This document shows positions 36,449 to 44,744 of a stretch of DNA of 64,000 nucleotides, one piece after another (the stretch's first letter is position 1; each line of letters starts with the position of its first letter). A program made the translations under genes and the position numbers. The DNA is taken from NCBI GenBank assembly GCA_020444045.1, contig JAHLLS010000007.1, positions 1 through 64,000 on the forward strand, written 5' to 3'. This stretch comes from Deltaproteobacteria bacterium. GTDB taxonomy: Bacteria > Desulfobacterota > Desulfobacteria > Desulfobacterales > UBA5852. The notes beneath the pieces were generated by a model that was not told where the DNA came from, ran no database searches, and was given only the letters and a program-made list of their open reading frames with translations.

Positions 36449-38920
36449 ATGAGCAGAATAAATTTCTATCAACTTTTGGAATTGAAAATAAATCCACCTG
36501 AATCGAATCCCCAAGTTATTGAATCGGCCATTAAAAGAAAGCAGACGGAATGGAGCCGGCTTCGTAACCACCCTACCAAAGGAACCCTGGCCCGCCAATA
36601 CATTAGCTTGTTGACAGAGATTCGAAGCGTCATGGCGGATAACCAACTAAGGGAAAAAGAGGCCCGCCACGCGCTTGATCTTCTCAAGAAAAAACTGGAA
36701 GCCAAATTTAAAAGAATTGACAGCCATGTCAAGCTATTAGGTTGCAAAGGTGATCTTTCGGATATTGAAATAGTGAAGTTGGCCGATTTTCACAAAGTAA
36801 AACCGCAAATTATTCAAAGACGGGTTGACCGCTGGAAAAAGAAGCATGGCAGTGCTTTGGAAGTTTATCTCAGTCAATTGCTGATCGATAAGAAACCGGA
36901 TGAAAAAACGACCCAGAAAATCGCCGCCCAATTTGATACGTCGCCCGCAGAGGTGCAGGCCGTTCTAAAAAAACTGCTTGAAGATCGTTCCAGTGAGGTC
37001 GATGCGTACATCAATATCCAGATCCGCAAGGGGTTTATGACGCAAAAAGAGATTTCGAGCCTGGCTCAAATCTATTCGTTAGATCAAGGTGACGTCCTAC
37101 GCCTGATACGCTGTCCGATCAAGAAAGAATCCGAATCCGAACTTGACAACATCTATCAACTTGACAGCACCGTCGAACAGTTCATCAATGAGAATCTTAA
37201 AATCGTTGAACAAGACTCACTCTACAGTTTTTTAGGCCTTTTTCCTGGTTCGACTCTTGAAGCGCTTCAAAAAAAGGCGCTTGAAAAAGAAAAAGAAATT
37301 CGTAAAATTTCTCAAAAAGACGCGTTTGTCACGGCCAGTGGTGTTCTTGCCGGCCAGAGCATATCTATTTTCAAAACAGATGAAAGCCGCTATGCGTATG
37401 ATTTAAGCCGTGCCCGATCCTTATTAAAAAACCTTAGCCGAGATTTGACGCTCGCTGTTAGCAACAACACGGTTCGGCCGGAATATTTTCATCATTTACT
37501 TCGCGAGGCTGTCAGTTTTGGTGCCGATCCAGATGAAGCTCGTCAACATATATTTGACTACTGCCAATCCAAAAAATGGAAAATAAACTTACCCAAGAAG
37601 AAAATCGATTTTAAACGCTATGCCCGCGTTGCACTGATAACGTTGAGTGTTTTTTTGATCGCGGGAGCGACTTTCTGGTATTTCTATTTCAGCAAGCAGC
37701 GTTTGGAGGAAGCATATACCCGGACGATAGCCAAAGCCAACCAGCAGCCCACCTTAGAAGCCCAAGTGCGCGTTTATGAGCGCTACATTGAAAACACTGA
37801 TCAAGAAAATCTTAAAGAACGCGCTACAAAAAATATCGAATCACTCCAGAACCGAATTATACAAAGAGATTTTAAAATTGTCGATCAAGCCGCCGAAAAG
37901 CTCTACCCGGATAAACAATATGAAGAAATCAACGATCTCTATTCCCAGTTCTTATCCCATCATGCCAATTCCGCCTGGGCAGATAAGATTCGTGAAAAAT
38001 CAGCTCTAATTCCCAAGCTGATCGATGAACGCGACTATCAAGCGCTGTTGGATATTGCGTCGGATGAGCCTGAAAAAAAGGCCCACGCCGGGGCCGGTTA
38101 TCTGCGTCGCCACCCCGATGGAGCCCATGTGGTGCCGGTAAGAAAAATCATAAAAGAGGTTGAAGCAAAATATTATCAAAATGTCATCATCGATTTGCAG
38201 CAATGTGAAAAAAAACAAGACTGGCATCAATGTATTTCACTGTGCAGTCGCTTCATCGATGTGTATCGTGACTCCAACGCGGCATTGGAACTTAAAGAAA
38301 AACGGGATAATTATCAAATTAGCCTTCAAAATGCGGCTGTTTTGGAGAAATTGATGGCCCGGGCTGGTGGCGCAGAAGCGCAGCCTGACGCCATTCGTTC
38401 CGTCTTTGAGGCGTTCATTCGTGAATCACCGAACAGCCCGGCCGCCAGTTTGGTGCGCGACAAACTCGCGTCAATCAACCAGCAACTCGATCGACAGGAA
38501 GCGGATCGGGAATTGGAAAAACTTCAGGCAATAATGAAAGATAAAAACGGCCGCTTTACCATCAAAAGAACCGACACCTTTCACGACAAAAAGACCGGGT
38601 TGACATGGACGTTGCTTGATTCACGTTTATCCAACGGCAAATGCATGACCTACGACGAAGCACGTCAGGCTGCAAACAGGATGAAACTGGGGGGATATAC
38701 TGATTGGCGTTTGCCAAACGCCAGAGAACTGATTGGTCTCTATGCGGGTGCGGATGCCTTCAATGGGTCGTCCAGCGCATGGTATTGGTCTTCAGACAGT
38801 TTTAAACGGTATTCCGCCGGGTGGGTTACCCTGGTTGATGTTGTCACTCCGGAACCGCAGCCATCGGTTCAAAAAAAGAATGCCAACACCTGTGGCTGGT
38901 TTCGAGCTGTTCGACCGTAA
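36449..38920 (+). CDS. Membrane protein with J-domain-like N-terminus and DUF1566/Lcl C-terminus
   Basis: 823 aa. Residues 5-62 follow a J-domain helix plan: FYQLLEL (helix I), VIESAIKRKQTEWSRL (helix II), RNHPTK (HPT at 41-43 in place of HPD), ARQYISLLTEIRSVM (helix III). A second similar start, SLYSFLGL, is at 257-264, followed by two amphipathic helices. One membrane segment lies at about 392-412 (ALITLSVFLIAGATFWYFYF). Then a helical, TPR-like stretch (about 420-690) of probable periplasmic location. Residues 717-823 are a DUF1566/Lcl-type domain (GLTWTLLD, YTDWRLPNARELIGLY, CGWFRAVRP). The order suggests a cytoplasmic chaperone-contact side and an outward sensing side. Function is not established. 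Confidence 0.7.
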   Translation: MSRINFYQLLELKINPPESNPQVIESAIKRKQTEWSRLRNHPTKGTLARQYISLLTEIRSVMADNQLREKEARHALDLLKKKLEAKFKRIDSHVKLLGCKGDLSDIEIVKLADFHKVKPQIIQRRVDRWKKKHGSALEVYLSQLLIDKKPDEKTTQKIAAQFDTSPAEVQAVLKKLLEDRSSEVDAYINIQIRKGFMTQKEISSLAQIYSLDQGDVLRLIRCPIKKESESELDNIYQLDSTVEQFINENLKIVEQDSLYSFLGLFPGSTLEALQKKALEKEKEIRKISQKDAFVTASGVLAGQSISIFKTDESRYAYDLSRARSLLKNLSRDLTLAVSNNTVRPEYFHHLLREAVSFGADPDEARQHIFDYCQSKKWKINLPKKKIDFKRYARVALITLSVFLIAGATFWYFYFSKQRLEEAYTRTIAKANQQPTLEAQVRVYERYIENTDQENLKERATKNIESLQNRIIQRDFKIVDQAAEKLYPDKQYEEINDLYSQFLSHHANSAWADKIREKSALIPKLIDERDYQALLDIASDEPEKKAHAGAGYLRRHPDGAHVVPVRKIIKEVEAKYYQNVIIDLQQCEKKQDWHQCISLCSRFIDVYRDSNAALELKEKRDNYQISLQNAAVLEKLMARAGGAEAQPDAIRSVFEAFIRESPNSPAASLVRDKLASINQQLDRQEADRELEKLQAIMKDKNGRFTIKRTDTFHDKKTGLTWTLLDSRLSNGKCMTYDEARQAANRMKLGGYTDWRLPNARELIGLYAGADAFNGSSSAWYWSSDSFKRYSAGWVTLVDVVTPEPQPSVQKKNANTCGWFRAVRP

Positions 38921-38976
38921 AATCCCTTTGTTGATACAAGTTTACATGTTCGCCGATTTGGCGGACGGGAGGCTGC

Positions 38977-39657
38977 CTAATTGTGGATATCCTCGAGCGT
39001 TTTGATTAAGCGCTCTTTTGCAACCGCTTTCCAAAGTAATTCAACGATGATATTGAGATAGGCGACATCGCTGTTTTCTTTTACGTCCTTGAGCAGTCGC
39101 CAGTCGGCGGTTTTCGCTATAATACCGGCTTCTTGTACGACAACGGTCAGCATTTCTTCAATATCGCCGGACTCCCTGAATATTCTCGTAAGTGATAGCC
39201 TGACTTTGTTTGACCGCGGCAGTCCAAGCTTATCCAGGCCTTTACGAAACGTTCCGGCATCGATTCCCTTCAGTTGTTCTAAGGCATGTTGGGCCCCTTT
39301 TTGAATCAGGACCAGATCGGCGGATTTTTTGCTCATCGTAATATGAGCATAATAATAATGCGCTTCACCCCGTCGACCTAACGATGTAAATGTTCCAACA
39401 CTCGCAACGCCAAGCAGATCGTTCTGCAACTTAATCCTGATTTTTTTCAGATCATTGTCCGAAACTTCCGGAAAATCGTCCCCCCCTTTTATTTTGGCAC
39501 GAAGATGGTCCGGATTCGATCGTAATGTATAGATATCAATGCTAACGGGCGGCAATCCCGCATTCTTTATTTTAACACGAATACCATTCGATATTTCTTC
39601 CACATCCACTTTTCGAATGCGCAGAGATTTCTGTATGGTCTGTATCTTGGTGTCCAA
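38977..39657 (-). CDS. Conserved protein of unknown function
   Basis: 226 aa, starting at TTG 39657 (AGGA about eleven bases upstream). Soluble and basic, alternating alpha/beta; N-terminal strand-rich part (VEEISNGIRVKIKNAGL), then a helical C-terminal half. No motif I recognise. Reads convergently with the J-like gene. It lies 38 bases downstream of the gene at 39696-40037, in the same direction, so the two are likely one operon. No firm function. Confidence 0.55.
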   Translation of the reverse strand: MDTKIQTIQKSLRIRKVDVEEISNGIRVKIKNAGLPPVSIDIYTLRSNPDHLRAKIKGGDDFPEVSDNDLKKIRIKLQNDLLGVASVGTFTSLGRRGEAHYYYAHITMSKKSADLVLIQKGAQHALEQLKGIDAGTFRKGLDKLGLPRSNKVRLSLTRIFRESGDIEEMLTVVVQEAGIIAKTADWRLLKDVKENSDVAYLNIIVELLWKAVAKERLIKTLEDIHN

Positions 39658-39695
39658 AAGAAGAAGATCCTCAAAAATCGGCCAATTTAATCAGA

Positions 39696-40037
39696 TTAAC
39701 CCTTCGTCAGTATCATGATTTTTAGCGTTGTCGAGGGCTGATCTTTCCAAGGCCAGAACATCGCCATGATGCGATGGGTATCGATTTCGCGATAAAACAG
39801 GGTCTGGTGGTCAAAGATCTCACCAAAATCTTCGGTGAGTTGAACAATATCATCGGTAACGGGCTGCGTCTCCGTTTTTATGGGCAAGCCCAGCAATTCA
39901 CCAATGCAAGTCAACCAATCATCCATGTGGGCGTTGTCGAACACCAACTGAGCATATTCCCCTTGACGATCCACATGATATTTTTTTTGGGAATACTCCA
40001 AATGGTTAAACTTCGAGATTAAATCATACAATTCCAT
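39696..40037 (-). CDS. Small conserved protein of unknown function
   Basis: 113 aa. It is rich in aromatic residues (LFYREIDTHRIMAMFWPWKDQPS) with a helix-strand pattern and starts MELYDLISKFNHLEYSQKKYH. ATG 40037 is chosen over TTG 40043. It may be a partner of the 226-aa protein that follows it. No similarity to a known family was recognised. Confidence 0.5.
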   Translation of the reverse strand: MELYDLISKFNHLEYSQKKYHVDRQGEYAQLVFDNAHMDDWLTCIGELLGLPIKTETQPVTDDIVQLTEDFGEIFDHQTLFYREIDTHRIMAMFWPWKDQPSTTLKIMILTKG

Positions 40038-40183
40038 AATCAACTCACCATTCGCACAGTCTCATCGGCGTGATTGACAGGCATAGCCTGTGTTGCATTC
40101 ATTCTTTTGAATAACAATATCAGAATCTAATGTAAACAACGGATCCCATCTATGAATCAACCGTCTTTCGGCACTGCCATCTA

Positions 40184-41308
40184 TTAAGATTTATGCCTGG
40201 GCAATGGATCTGGGTCTAACTGACATATTTTTATAGCACTCTGGTCGAGCATATGGGGTAACCCGCCACGGTCTTCCGTTGTGAAACCGAATACTTTTTG
40301 CCAGACATGTTCGTTTTCCATGCAAAAATATACCGTGACATCGGCAGCATGGTCGCGTATGGCGCTTAACACAGCACGATAAATATCAATGCGAATCTGT
40401 TGTAAATATCTTGATTTGCCATCCATTCCCGGCACCAATTCCCCGTATATCATTTTTGATTCCGGAAATCGCGATTGGATGACGGCCTTAAGGTCTGGCA
40501 TGAATCGCAAGGTCCCCAAGCTGATCCAAACAATGTTTTCGGGATGGATTCGGCTGAAAATCTTATCGACAACCCTGCGGTAATCATCTAAACAGTCGTC
40601 GTAGTCGACCATTGGGTCAAAATGAAATGCCAATGGGTACCCCCACTTTTGACATTGGGCGGCGGCATCGATTCGTGCATCCAAACTTGCCGTACCTCTT
40701 TCGTTGTGCCGGATTATCATTGGCGTATTCACGGACCACGCTAAAATGGTTCGCCTGTTGTGACGAAGTCCTTGAATATGGTGCACGAATGTCGTTTTCG
40801 TTTTAAGTTCCAGAACAGCGTGTGATTGCGTACTGAAACGGGGGATTAATTTTTGGGATAGATCCGTCCAGAGTTCCCAAATCATGCTGTCGGTATATTC
40901 ACCCGTCCCGATACGCCGATAGTGGCGCGCAGCCAGGAATTCATCTATCTCGTCAAACATCTTTTGCTGATTCACGAAATACTGAAGAACGGGGGGATGA
41001 AAGTATGATTGCAGGATACAATAGGCACAGTCCATGGTGCAGAAAGTGCCGATATGGAGAATCATATAGTCACAACACGTATAATTTTTTGTACCCGGAC
41101 ACTTGCGGATAAAGCCACCTCTGTTGTTCGTCAAGTAAAGTACTTTCTTACCTGTTGCAACCGGGTCTTGCGAGGACCTAATTTTATCGTACAATTCATC
41201 GGGATGGTCTATGACGGATGACCGAACATCAATACGTTCAATGATGTCATTAACCTGCGGTTGCCCTGTGACCGCTCTATCAATATAAATATGTTCGATC
41301 GCCGCCAT
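40184..41308 (-). CDS. Spore photolyase-like radical SAM protein
   Basis: 374 aa. Radical-SAM cluster motif Cys90-x3-Cys94-x2-Cys97 (FCTMDCAYC). The context KCPGTKNYTCCDYMILH just before it and the following LQSYFHPP strongly resemble spore photoproduct lyase (SplB) family proteins, which use a 5'-deoxyadenosyl radical to reverse UV thymine dimers. No sporulation gene is in sight, so in this organism it may repair other photoproducts or act on a different substrate. The next protein upstream on the same strand is a TetR regulator, about 320 bases away. Confidence 0.8.
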   Translation of the reverse strand: MAAIEHIYIDRAVTGQPQVNDIIERIDVRSSVIDHPDELYDKIRSSQDPVATGKKVLYLTNNRGGFIRKCPGTKNYTCCDYMILHIGTFCTMDCAYCILQSYFHPPVLQYFVNQQKMFDEIDEFLAARHYRRIGTGEYTDSMIWELWTDLSQKLIPRFSTQSHAVLELKTKTTFVHHIQGLRHNRRTILAWSVNTPMIIRHNERGTASLDARIDAAAQCQKWGYPLAFHFDPMVDYDDCLDDYRRVVDKIFSRIHPENIVWISLGTLRFMPDLKAVIQSRFPESKMIYGELVPGMDGKSRYLQQIRIDIYRAVLSAIRDHAADVTVYFCMENEHVWQKVFGFTTEDRGGLPHMLDQSAIKICQLDPDPLPRHKS

Positions 41309-41630
41309 CGTCTATCGGTCGCTCGCATTCTGATTGGAAAGTGATCATCGATAGCATTCGCCGAAGGACCGATGGAATCAAAATCGACCAGTCCCACCTT
41401 TTCCAAACTCAAATAAAATACTATGTGATTACCCCCTGATTGGCAACCCCGGCAATACGATTCAAACACATTAGCTTGTGGTATCGGTTGCTTTTACGGA
41501 TAGTTTTCCCGTCAAGACCCAGGTATTTTTGTGGCGAGAAAACGATCGCTATATAAGATGATAGGGATCTTTGCAGTCAGAATGGATTGAAAACCGTGGG
41601 GATGTGATAATGGTGGCTGGCTTCAATTCG
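41309..41630. other. Intergenic stretch, no supported gene
   Basis: About 320 bases between the SplB-like gene and the TetR gene on the minus strand. Frames here are shadows of neighbours. No terminator stem with a T-run was recognised. Confidence 0.5.
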
Positions 41631-42260
41631 TTATCGAGCAATGCCGCGTAAAAAAATATCAAATGCTGTATCAAAAGCAGAAGCGCTGGTTTCTCTTTTA
41701 TTGCTGATGATTCGCTTACTTTCTTCCCACAGCACAACTCCCGAAAAGAGGCCCCATAAGACATCCGATAGCGTTTTAGGGTTTTTTTCGATAAAAACAT
41801 GGTCATTGACGCCTTCCGCAAATATTTTGGTAATGATGCCCAATGAATTACTGGAAAGATTGCGGATCGTCGTCAGCATTGCCGGTTCAAGATGGGTCAA
41901 TATCTCACTGGACTGCAGGTGAAAAAGATTTAATAGAATCAGCGGATCGACCTGATATACATTGTATAACATCTGTTTAAGGTCATTGATGCGCAACTGG
42001 GAATTGGGTGCTTCCTTGATATAAACCCGTTTCAGTCTTTCATGCAAATGTTCAAGTACTTCAACGGACAGAGATGCATACAGTTCATCCTTATTTTTAA
42101 AATACAGATAGAGGGTGCCTGGGCTGAGCTCGGCTTCACGCGCGATGTCCTCCATCGTCGTTTTCGTAAAACCGTTACTGGAGAACACCTTGCGAGCCGC
42201 CTTCAATATTTGACGGCGACGCTGTTCGCGTTCCCGCAGTTTTCTTTCATGTATACCCAT
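41631..42260 (-). CDS. TetR-family transcriptional regulator
   Basis: 209 aa. The N-terminal helix-turn-helix is typical: RRRQILKAARKVFSSNGFTKTTMEDIAREAELSPGTLYLYFKNKDELYASL (about residues 14-65). The C-terminal ligand-binding domain is helical and divergent, as usual. The upstream region (42261-42330) is AT-rich with partial dyads (for example AATAATATTTATT), which could hold an autoregulatory site, but none is clearly symmetric. The SplB-like gene downstream, on the same strand, is a possible target. Ligand unknown. Confidence 0.88.
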   Translation of the reverse strand: MGIHERKLREREQRRRQILKAARKVFSSNGFTKTTMEDIAREAELSPGTLYLYFKNKDELYASLSVEVLEHLHERLKRVYIKEAPNSQLRINDLKQMLYNVYQVDPLILLNLFHLQSSEILTHLEPAMLTTIRNLSSNSLGIITKIFAEGVNDHVFIEKNPKTLSDVLWGLFSGVVLWEESKRIISNKRETSASAFDTAFDIFLRGIAR

Positions 42261-42424
42261 AATATAATGAATAATATTTATTGTTTATATAGCTTTACAT
42301 TTATTGATTAATATATGTCAAGCTAAATTTTACTATAGACAAAAGGAGGGAGCGGCTTTGTCTGAAACCGTTTACGTCTGTAGATGAAAATGGACTGAAT
42401 CCCAATGAGACAAGCAGGCGGGAT

Positions 42425-43405
42425 TTAAGAAGAAGATGCGCGAGGGTATTCGTCATCCAATAATTTTAAGGCAATCGGGTTATCAATAATATCGGAAAGT
42501 TTTCCGCGTGCCTTCTTGAGATCGTCCATACAGGAAAACCTGATGGTCATGTTGCATGTGTCCCCTTCGAAATTCGTCGGAGGTATGATTTGAATATCCT
42601 TCCCAAGTTTCAACGCCGCTATTTTCTCATGAAACCGCTGCTCAATTTTTACAAGCCGGGGATACCTTCTCTGTCTGAGGTATAAACGCAGGCTGCGGGC
42701 TTTTTGATTTCCGTCCACGTCACCACAATTTAAAATGGATTGGACACCTTCATCTTCAAGCAGTTGCCATACGGGAATATCGTCCCGGGCTGAAATTTCG
42801 TTTAAATGAAGCAAAATTTCTCGCTGCTTATTCAGTCCCATGGGAAGGGTGTTGAATATAGCGGCCACGGCTTCCGCATCTTCCGGTGTCAAGTCGGAAA
42901 GCATCATCGCAACCGGCTGCGGAATATTCCCAACTATGATGCTGTTTTGGATTGTTTCCGAGGCGGCTAATACCTTACGCATTTTGGCAATAAACGCTGT
43001 ATTCAAAGGAACGCCCAAGAGGGTGGCCATTTCAGGAGACACGGCAGCATCCTTGCCGGCTCTTTCAATTAACCGCAGGCATCTTGCCTGTTCGATAATA
43101 TTAAGAGACCGCCGAGAAACGTTATCCGTAATGGCGATTTCAGCGCATTGTATCGGGGAGATGTCCTGCGGCAAGACTCGGCAGGGAATGGTCTGCCATC
43201 GCAGCCTCCGGCAGGCCTCAACCCGCCTGAAGCCACTGACCACAGACAGATTCTGGTCGATTTGTTGCAAAATGACGGGGCATATCAACCCAACGCGGCG
43301 AATTGATGTTTCAAGCGAAGCTTTATCTTGTGCTGTGCTGATCTGGTAAAAAGTATTGGCAGTATCGATACGATCCAGTTCGACGCAATCGTAGTTATAA
43401 CCCAT
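42425..43405 (-). CDS. ParB-like nuclease domain protein
   Basis: 326 aa. The N-terminal ParB/Sulfiredoxin-type domain is seen as LETSIRRVGLICPVILQQ...LSVVSGFRRVEACRRLRW, then AEIAITDNVSRRSLNIIEQARCLRLIE, the ParB box-II/helix-turn-helix region, with a CTP-binding-like GFRR motif. No ParA is next to it, so it is probably an orphan family member in regulation and not plasmid-type partition. ATG 43405 overlaps the purC stop by eleven bases. A longer frame from 43468 would merely read purC sequence. Operon with purC and probably the PilZ/GTPase genes. Confidence 0.75.
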   Translation of the reverse strand: MGYNYDCVELDRIDTANTFYQISTAQDKASLETSIRRVGLICPVILQQIDQNLSVVSGFRRVEACRRLRWQTIPCRVLPQDISPIQCAEIAITDNVSRRSLNIIEQARCLRLIERAGKDAAVSPEMATLLGVPLNTAFIAKMRKVLAASETIQNSIIVGNIPQPVAMMLSDLTPEDAEAVAAIFNTLPMGLNKQREILLHLNEISARDDIPVWQLLEDEGVQSILNCGDVDGNQKARSLRLYLRQRRYPRLVKIEQRFHEKIAALKLGKDIQIIPPTNFEGDTCNMTIRFSCMDDLKKARGKLSDIIDNPIALKLLDDEYPRASSS

Positions 43406-44291
43406 GCGTTGATCCGGTGAGCAGCTTGAGCGCTTCAAGATATTTTTCACGCGTTTTTTCAATGACATCCTCTGGAAGCCGAGGGCCGGGGGGCTGATGA
43501 TTGAATTGAACGGACGTCAAGTAATCGCGAACAAATTGTTTATCAAAGCTGGGTTGTGGGCCGCCAGGCGTGTAGGTGGCAAGAGGCCAGAAACGTGAGG
43601 AATCAGGTGTAAGCACTTCGTCAATCAATACAATCTCATTGTTGAGCAGCCCGAATTCGAATTTGGTGTCGGCAATGATGATCCCCTTTTTTGAGGCAAC
43701 GTCAACCCCCCTTTGATAAATCGCCAGACTCAGATTGCGAACTTGTTCGGCGACGTCGCGTCCAACGCGATTGACCGCTTCTTCAAAACTGATATTGATG
43801 TCATGCTGTCCGACTTCTTCTTTGGTCGACGGTGTGAACAACGGTTCCGGGAGTTTCTCCGATTCTTTCAAGCCTGCGGGAAGAGAAATGCCGCAAATGG
43901 TACGGTTTTTTTGGTAAGACTTCCAGCCAGACCCTGAAATATAGCCCCGAACGACACATTCAATCGGCAATGGTTCGACTTTTTTAACGAGCATGCTGCG
44001 ATCGGCCAGAATGTCCTTATAGGGTTGGCATTCCGATGGGAAAGACGACACATCCCCCTCGAGTAAATGATTGGGCACCATGTCTGAAAACAGGTTAAAC
44101 CAAAAAATGGATAATTGGGTTAAAATTTTTCCTTTATCGGGAATGGGATCCGGCATGATGACATCATAAGCAGATAGACGATCCGTCGCCACCATCAACA
44201 AACAATCACCAAGATCGTATATATCCCTGACTTTTCCTTGTTTAAGAAGGCTTAAATGCTCTAATTTCGATTCATATAGGGCGGCGGTCAT
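43395..44291 (-). CDS. purC: SAICAR synthetase (phosphoribosylaminoimidazole-succinocarboxamide synthase)
   Basis: 298 aa. It joins CAIR and aspartate with ATP in purine synthesis. Motifs: LKQGKVRDIYDLGDCLLMVATDRLSAYDV, LPIECVVRGYISGSGWKSYQ, IADTKFEFG and LIDEVLTPDSSRFWP. The length fits the long form. The start ATG 44291 leaves about 70 bases after the PilZ gene end. The overlap with the ParB-like start at 43395-43405 couples the two. Confidence 0.95.
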   Translation of the reverse strand: MTAALYESKLEHLSLLKQGKVRDIYDLGDCLLMVATDRLSAYDVIMPDPIPDKGKILTQLSIFWFNLFSDMVPNHLLEGDVSSFPSECQPYKDILADRSMLVKKVEPLPIECVVRGYISGSGWKSYQKNRTICGISLPAGLKESEKLPEPLFTPSTKEEVGQHDINISFEEAVNRVGRDVAEQVRNLSLAIYQRGVDVASKKGIIIADTKFEFGLLNNEIVLIDEVLTPDSSRFWPLATYTPGGPQPSFDKQFVRDYLTSVQFNHQPPGPRLPEDVIEKTREKYLEALKLLTGSTHGL

Positions 44292-44363
44292 GGGGATTGT
44301 ATCTCTCCTGTGTATTCAGTTTGGGAGTTAAGGAATGATGGCCATGTCAACGGCATATTCTCG

Positions 44364-44711
44364 TTATTTATTCTTCAGTTCACGGAATCTGTTGATAAAA
44401 TCTTTGATGACCAGAATGGCTTCCTCGTCAATGTCGGTAAACTGAATTCCCATTTCAAACTTGCCGGTTTCACCATTCAGCAGATGGATAACCTTGCCTT
44501 TGAGATTGACAAGATCCTCTTCGAATCCCAGGGTCAATTCTACATTTTGATCCGATTCAATCGGGAAATGGGTTTCCAGTAAGATGCCGGTTTCCGACAC
44601 ATTGAGAGTGCGGCCAATGGCCTGCTTGACGGCCTCCTCCCGATCATCAACAGCAACATGGGATAAATTAAGCGCATTCACCCGTACATGTTTTCTTTTT
44701 TCGGATACCAT
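44364..44711 (-). CDS. PilZ-domain protein (cyclic-di-GMP receptor candidate)
   Basis: 115 aa, a single PilZ beta-barrel. The RxxxR motif is seen as RKHVR near the N-terminus, and the D/N-x-S-x-x-G motif as NVSETG. Both are intact, so it may bind cyclic-di-GMP. The rest fits a short PilZ: LLETHFPIESDQNVELTLGF and FEMGIQFTDID. It lies after the cyclic-nucleotide-binding protein and MglA-type GTPase genes, so it may serve in motility or surface-polysaccharide control. Confidence 0.85.
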   Translation of the reverse strand: MVSEKRKHVRVNALNLSHVAVDDREEAVKQAIGRTLNVSETGILLETHFPIESDQNVELTLGFEEDLVNLKGKVIHLLNGETGKFEMGIQFTDIDEEAILVIKDFINRFRELKNK

Positions 44712-44744
44712 ACTGATTCTCCTGTCAAAAAGGTCAAGATCAAC

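Noticed and set aside
41209-41469. 86-aa minus frame before the SplB-like gene
   Set aside because: Overlaps the SplB-like gene in another frame and shows no protein-family pattern.
42261-42330. TetR operator in the AT-rich upstream region
   Set aside because: Dyads are short and imperfect and cannot be told from AT-rich background without footprint or comparative data.
43406-43468. Longer ParB-like N-terminus from ATG 43468
   Set aside because: Would lie wholly inside purC coding sequence and adds residues outside the ParB fold.
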